A stretch of DNA of 64,000 nt from Aeoliella straminimaris (GTDB lineage: Bacteria > Planctomycetota > Planctomycetia > Pirellulales > Lacipirellulaceae). The translations under genes and the position numbers were made by a program. A model generated the notes under the pieces. It ran no database searches and was not told where the DNA came from. It saw only the letters and a program-made list of their open reading frames with translations. The stretch covers positions 1 through 64,000 of the forward strand of contig NZ_JAMXLR010000072.1 in NCBI RefSeq assembly GCF_024054565.1, given 5' to 3'. Shown here piece after piece: positions 62,920-64,000 of the stretch (positions are counted from its first letter, which is position 1; each line of letters opens with the position of its first letter).

Positions 62920-64000
62920 ATGATGCCAATCGACTGGGCCGTGCTGCCGGTGTACCTAATTGGGATCACGCTACTGGGAGCCTGGACGGCGCGGCGAGTG
63001 AAGACGTCGAGCGACTTCTTCATGCCCCGCCGATTTGGCAAGGCGATGATGATCACCTTCGCCTTTGGCACGGGCACGTCGTCCGATCAGGCCGTGACCG
63101 TAGCATCGAAGACTTTGACCAACGGACTCTCAGCTATCTGGTGGCAGTGGATTTGGCTGCCGGCTACGCCTTTCTACTGGGTGATCGCACCCATCATGCG
63201 TCGTTTGCGGGCAGTGACCACGGCGGATGTCTACGAACTGCGATACGATCGAAGCGTCGCCCTGCTGTATTGCGTGTTCGGTGTGGTAGGGATGGCGGTA
63301 AAGATTGGGTTGCTGCTCAAGGGAGCGGGCGCTATGGTCGATTCGTGCACGGGCGGGGTAGTCGACGCTAGCTATGCCATCGTGGTGGTCACCGTGTTGT
63401 TCCTGGTGTATGGCATGGCCGGAGGGCTTGGCGCCGCGGTGGTGACCGACTTCGTGCAGGGCCTGATGACCATCGCATTCTCCTTTGCATTGCTTCCCTT
63501 CGTGTTGCAGGCGACGGGAGGTCTGGAGGGCGTGCGAGCCACGTTGACCGAATACAATCCAGCCATGCTGTCGTTGGTGGCGCCCGGCAAGATCGATACG
63601 TTTTTTGTAGTGATGTACTCTATCCAGGCGCTGGTGGGTATTGTTGCGCAGCCCTTCATCATGGGCGTATGCGGCGCTGGCCGCACCGAAATGGATGGCC
63701 GCGTGGGCTTCATGATCGGCAACATCGTGAAGCGTATCTGCACCATGGCCTGGAGTGTCACTTCGCTGGCGGCGGTGGCTTGGTATCTCAACAGTGGTAT
63801 TGATCTGAGCACGATCGACCCCGACTATCTTTACGGCCACGTTGCCAGGGAGTTTCTGCCTATGATGCTCCCGGGACTGCTGGGAGTATTTTTGTCCTGT
63901 TTGCTGGCATCCATCATGAGCAGTTGTGATGCGATTATGATTAGCGCATCGGCGCTGTTCACCGAGAACTTTTATCGGCACTTGCAGCCGAACCGCACCG
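62920..64000 (+). CDS. Sodium/solute symporter (SSS family), 3' end outside window
   Basis: Starts at the ATG at 62920 (GAGGTG upstream) and stays open to the window end (360 residues seen). It is hydrophobic, with at least nine helices in view. SSS marks include VKTSSDFFMPRRFGKAMMIT, a FGTGTSSDQAVTVASKT segment, and MAGGLGAAVVTDFVQGLMTI. It differs clearly from the symporter at 34488-36173, so the locus encodes two different SSS transporters. Probably co-transcribed with the DUF6807 gene 42 bases upstream. Confidence 0.88.
   Translation, partial: MMPIDWAVLPVYLIGITLLGAWTARRVKTSSDFFMPRRFGKAMMITFAFGTGTSSDQAVTVASKTLTNGLSAIWWQWIWLPATPFYWVIAPIMRRLRAVTTADVYELRYDRSVALLYCVFGVVGMAVKIGLLLKGAGAMVDSCTGGVVDASYAIVVVTVLFLVYGMAGGLGAAVVTDFVQGLMTIAFSFALLPFVLQATGGLEGVRATLTEYNPAMLSLVAPGKIDTFFVVMYSIQALVGIVAQPFIMGVCGAGRTEMDGRVGFMIGNIVKRICTMAWSVTSLAAVAWYLNSGIDLSTIDPDYLYGHVAREFLPMMLPGLLGVFLSCLLASIMSSCDAIMISASALFTENFYRHLQPNRT

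Overview
The window looks like the chromosome of a planctomycete, probably from the Pirellulales. The markers are a DUF1559 prepilin-like protein followed by a small regulatory-domain lipoprotein, secreted proteins with dockerin and PEP-CTERM ends, PQQ-propeller and DUF6807 proteins, Tat-exported oxidoreductase and isomerase proteins, and many carbohydrate-active enzymes with no SusC/SusD pair. Base composition is moderately GC-rich.

Positions 1-11.5 kb, all on the minus strand: an organophosphate:phosphate antiporter-type MFS transporter cut by the window edge, a secreted calcineurin-like phosphoesterase with dockerin, two related PEP-CTERM jelly-roll proteins (one apparently two complete PEP-CTERM proteins fused head to tail), a lipoprotein, a DUF1559 protein and an RpiR/SIS regulator. 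Positions 11.5-12.3 kb hold a tyrosine-recombinase C-terminal remnant beside a tRNA-Ser(GGA) gene, which looks like an old integration scar.

Positions 12.4-17.9 kb, minus: a sugar operon in the order aldose 1-epimerase, fucose/arabinose-isomerase-fold protein, ribulokinase, secreted esterase. Positions 18-22.1 kb, minus: a protein of unknown function, a PQQ-propeller protein, a DUF4252-like secreted protein and a membrane protein, with two hairpin terminators.

Positions 22.4-28.4 kb, plus: small housekeeping genes (unknowns, TPR, zinc ribbon, BON, DUF374 acyltransferase), then an RRM RNA-binding protein, a tiny charged protein and an RhlE-type DEAD-box helicase. Many of these start at GTG or TTG. 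Positions 28.5-29.8 kb, minus: a zinc-ribbon protein, an RDD protein and a small membrane protein. About 0.9 kb without genes follows, with a cluster of GGCCCAAA repeats.

Positions 30.7-64 kb: a large saccharide-utilisation locus in five transcription blocks. (a) Plus: PhyH dioxygenase, GH31, a secreted duplicated rhamnose-mutarotase-like protein, an SSS symporter and a GH141-like beta-helix protein. (b) Minus: an NCS1-type permease, a 65-residue membrane protein and a GH78 rhamnosidase. (c) Plus: DUF5060 hydrolase, GH28 polygalacturonase and a TIM-barrel isomerase. (d) Minus: GH106 rhamnosidase, a five-bladed-propeller (GH43-like) hydrolase and a LacZ-like GH2. (e) Plus: GH2, PL1 pectate lyase, a beta-hydroxyacid dehydrogenase, a Gfo/Idh/MocA oxidoreductase, DUF6807 and a second SSS symporter that runs off the end.

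The enzyme mix (PL1, GH28, GH78, GH106, GH2, GH141-like, DUF5060) points to the rhamnose- and galacturonate-containing parts of pectin: rhamnogalacturonan I, possibly RG-II. Secreted enzymes would cut the polymer, the permeases would import fragments, and the signal-less GH78 and GH31 would finish them in the cytoplasm. No transcription factor was seen in this 33-kb locus.
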